This document shows positions 7,047 through 8,632 of a stretch of 8,632 nt of DNA, piece after piece. Within the stretch, counting starts at the first letter, position 1; the number at the start of each line of letters is the position of its first letter. The stretch is taken from contig DASXTB010000009.1 in assembly GCA_036505615.1 (NCBI GenBank), forward strand, positions 1 through 8,632. The letters are read 5' to 3'. The notes under the pieces were generated by a model. It was not told the origin of the DNA and ran no database searches. It was given only the letters and a program-made list of their open reading frames with translations. The position numbers and the translations under genes were made by a program. This DNA is from DASXTB01 sp036505615 (GTDB lineage Bacteria > Acidobacteriota > UBA6911 > JACQSX01).

Positions 7047-7337
7047 GGCAAATCCTAATCAGCTCCGCGATCTCGGCGAAGCTTGCCCTTGTATCGATCA
7101 GCTCACGAATATTGCTGACCTCTCTTTAACTTTTTGTAACACACGACAAACGGCGCACTAGGGCCAACGACGCTCTTTGACGTTTGCCTCGATGATCTGA
7201 ACCGGGTAACTGTGACGGTGGTAGTCACATGTTTCCGAATCGAAAACTAATGATAAATCTTGGATGGTCATCTATGGCTAGAAAAATGCTCAAATCTGTA
7301 TCGTGGGCCGGACCCGATCGATCTAAGCGAAAAGTGG
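7047..7337. other. Intergenic gap with a dyad and no supported gene
   Basis: I find no convincing coding frame here. A 52-codon plus-strand frame (7250-7408) lacks a ribosome binding site and overlaps the broken gene in antisense. The minus strand has a short amphipathic stretch (NIRELIDTRASFAEIAELIR, about 7058-7117) bounded by an upstream TAA. It overlaps the start of the hydrolase in another frame and may be only chance. Its one visible structured site is the dyad at 7211-7229. Confidence 0.5.
7211..7229. promoter_or_regulatory. Perfect TGTGAC / GTCACA dyad, possible operator
   Basis: The bases TGTGACGGTGGTAGTCACA form two six-base half-sites separated by seven bases, 165 bp upstream of the hydrolase start. 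The half-sites resemble CRP/FNR-type TGTGA, but the spacing is longer than the CRP consensus. A similar dyad is at 1617-1635. A regulator is only suggested. Confidence 0.25.
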
Positions 7338-7691
7338 TCATATTATGTCGCGATCGCTCATGTGGTCAGTGCTGTCAAGGTAAACACCGAGTTCTGCCAG
7401 AGCGGTAATCAGCTCCCATAATTTATGGTGCAACTCGGAATCGTTCATTTCGTCTGGCCGTGGAAGCGTAAAGCCTCGCTGCAGCAGGTGCGCTTCGAGC
7501 GTCGGCGATTCTCCTCTTATCCACTCTCCAAACGGGCGAATTGTTGATCCAGGTCGCGATCGGCTTCCGGTTCCAGCAACAGCTCCGCCGAGTCATCTAG
7601 CCGTGCAGGGACAGGAGCGGCCCGTCCCGTCATTGAACTACGGTGGCGTTTCGCGAACGCGGTCCCTACGGCTCTTGCCTTTCTTTGACAT
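7338..7691 (-). pseudogene. Small conserved-looking gene broken by two compensating frameshifts
   Basis: ATG at 7691 has an ideal ribosome binding site (AAAGGAGG, 4 nt upstream), and the frame opens MSKKGKSRRDRVRETPP before TAG at 7638-7640. Shifting by +1 near 7641 gives an acidic stretch with DDSAELLLEPEADRDLDQQF, ending at TAA 7517-7519. Returning to the original frame at about 7520 gives RGESPTLEAHLLQRGFTL, then MNDSELHHKLWELITALAEL and STDHMSDRDII, stopping at TGA 7338. The pieces join into a coherent ~117-residue protein: basic start, acidic linker, then an amphipathic helical domain. From memory the C-terminal domain resembles small uncharacterised proteins with 'LWE.I.AL' and 'DHLSDRELY'. 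A further shift near 7343 would replace II-stop by IYDHFSLRSIG, closer to that pattern. The net frame is kept, so two indels, either mutation or sequencing error, explain it. Function unknown. Confidence 0.55.
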
Positions 7692-7923
7692 AGTGCCTCC
7701 TTTAATGGCAGCCGTTTCGCCTGGCTACAGAACACATAACTGCCGTCGAGCCGCTTTTGCGACAAATTTTTCAGGAAGTTTCGAGATCCTCGGTATTGAT
7801 TTCGCGGTAAGGCTTGGAACGTCAGGAGGTGGGCGGGCACAAATTAGTCGCAGTCGCAGATACTACAAAAACATCACGCTCTTCGGAAAAATCCCCGACT
7901 GTGCAGTAATTTAGCGTATATCG

Positions 7924-8176
7924 TGGTGAGAGGCACCAGCAATACTCAGCATGGTGAGAGGCATCAGCAATACTCAGCAATCCTCCTCAGCAATCCTCCT
8001 TTTTCGGCAGAAGCCGACAAGCACAATCTTTGGGTAATATCAAAGCGACGAAAACCGCACTACTTCAAACTAAACTTCAAATCTGTCGATGATTTAAGTG
8101 TGTTCGTGGTGAGAGGCATCAGCGATCCTCTCATCAGCGATCTTCACTGTGGTGAGAGGCATCAGCGATCCTCTCC
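7924..8176 (+). repeat. Cluster of GGTGAGAGGCATCAGC repeats, two copies forming hairpins
   Basis: A tandem pair of 28-bp units lies at 7924-7951 and 7952-7979 with one mismatch, followed by a 13-bp tandem (ATCCTCCTCAGCA, then ATCCTCCT). Two further copies of TGGTGAGAGGCATCAGCG lie at 8107-8132 and 8150-8176. In these, GAGAGG pairs with CCTCTC around a CATCAGCGAT loop (8111-8132 and 8154-8175); the first pair lost this complementarity (AGCAATACTCAG instead of AGCGATCCTCTC). Between them, 7980-8106 is unique AT-richer sequence, but 7921-7940 and 8104-8120 share TCGTGGTGAGAGGCA, so the blocks may derive from a ~180-bp duplication. No CRISPR-type spacing and no coding frame is seen. Confidence 0.7.
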
Positions 8177-8215
8177 TTAATAAACGGTGACGTGTTTGCG
8201 GAGCTCTGCCGCCCC

Positions 8216-8432
8216 ACAGAACAGCGGGCGTCAGCCCGCGCAGGGAGAATGTGTCCGAACCCGCCCACGTCGAGCCGCCGGTTTAACGCGGCGTAAGCCG
8301 CTGCATAATCGACAACTTTGGATTTTTGCGAGAGAGCCAGCTGAGTCTCAGGGAGCGCGGGCTGACGCCCGCGGCTCTGTGGAGGGTGTACGTGGGTTGA
8401 TTCTCCCTACGCGGGCTAACCCGCGGTTCTGT
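8216..8432. repeat. Cluster of GC-rich hairpin repeats in both orientations (REP/BIME-like)
   Basis: Three copies share ACAGA, an A/C-rich joint and a GCGGGC...GCCCGC stem: copy A at 8216-8250 on the plus strand, and copies B (8353-8380) and C (8400-8432) on the minus strand. A and B share the 18-bp core GCGGGCGTCAGCCCGCGC (in B as its reverse complement); A and C share the flank GGGAGAAT as well. Stems are 6-7 bp with four-base loops: 8224-8239, 8356-8373, 8410-8425, and a shorter GCGGC-GTAA-GCCGC at 8288-8301. No transposase or gene is visible. Similar palindromic units in bacteria are often spread by REP-associated transposases, but none is in this window. Confidence 0.7.
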
Positions 8433-8632
8433 CGCGCCGCTAGCAAGCGAAGGAGCGTACGCGGTCAACGCCGGCCACTCGGGAGGCAGTTGGGGACTCA
8501 ATCCTTAGTCTGTCACCGCGCGGTTCCGTAAATGACTGCAAGCGTTAGATTCTGATCAAAATGAGTGCTGTTTTTAGGTCGCTGTGAGCGATCGAAACGC
8601 GTTGGTGTGTCCCGCAGCAATGGCGAGTTAAC
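8433..8632. other. No supported feature
   Basis: I see no gene, RNA or strong repeat. A minus-strand frame is open from the right edge to TGA at 8513-8515 (39 codons). It could be the tail of a gene outside the window, but its third-position composition is ordinary and I recognise no motif. Confidence 0.4.

Noticed and set aside
7350..7357. GCGATCGC octamer, HIP1-like
   Set aside because: A single exact copy in the window gives no evidence of the over-representation that defines that motif.
7250..7408. 52-codon plus-strand frame with several cysteines
   Set aside because: No ribosome binding site, and it overlaps the 3' end of the broken gene in antisense.
7630..7645. Programmed +1 frameshift in the broken small gene
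   Set aside because: No recognised slippery heptamer or stimulatory structure is seen, and a second opposite shift would be required; mutation or sequence error is simpler.
7517..7840. 107-residue minus-strand frame starting at 7840
   Set aside because: Only its last part (after about 7645) looks like protein. The beginning is a non-coding-like read-through upstream of the strong ribosome site at 7691, so the true gene starts at 7691 and is frameshifted.
7924..8176. CRISPR array
   Set aside because: The repeats are unevenly spaced (28, then about 155, then 43 bp), degenerate and not separated by unique spacers of constant length; no cas gene is nearby.
8513..8632. Partial gene at the right edge on the minus strand
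   Set aside because: Thirty-nine open codons with ordinary third-position composition and no recognisable motif are compatible with chance.

Overview
The window reads as chromosomal DNA from an environmental Gram-negative bacterium. Outer-membrane and periplasmic proteins with signal peptides, a Tat-type leader, moderate GC and many short intergenic repeats would fit Acidobacteriota or a similar soil lineage. That placement is an inference from family resemblance; no rRNA or other marker gene is present. Every gene I can support lies on the minus strand, so transcription runs from high to low coordinates.

From right to left: 8433-8632 holds nothing I can name. 8216-8432 is a cluster of short GC-rich hairpin repeats (REP/BIME-like). 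7924-8176 is a second, unrelated repeat cluster. 7338-7691 is a small gene with an excellent ribosome binding site, broken by two compensating frameshifts. After a 291-bp gene-free stretch come a nitrilase-superfamily C-N hydrolase (6090-7046) and a large three-domain lipid enzyme (3292-5973): acyl-activating AMP ligase, acyl carrier protein and PlsC-type acyltransferase in one chain. Next are a small two-helix membrane protein (2917-3174) and a small secreted protein (2358-2744).

At 2134-2306 there is a roughly 170-bp inverted-repeat element with no ORF of its own. It sits just upstream of a secreted unknown protein (1632-2096). A degenerate piece of the same repeat lies at 1491-1532. The left end is a tight two-gene unit: an outer-membrane beta-barrel-like protein (732-1475) followed 13 bp later by a Tat-leader flavin amine oxidase that runs off the window (1-718).

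There is no phage, defence or resistance island and no obvious new multi-gene system. The most distinctive items are the ligase-ACP-acyltransferase fusion, which could activate, carry and transfer an acyl chain within one polypeptide; the broken small gene next to two repeat families; and the inverted-repeat element, whose loop resembles the tail of the neighbouring gene.
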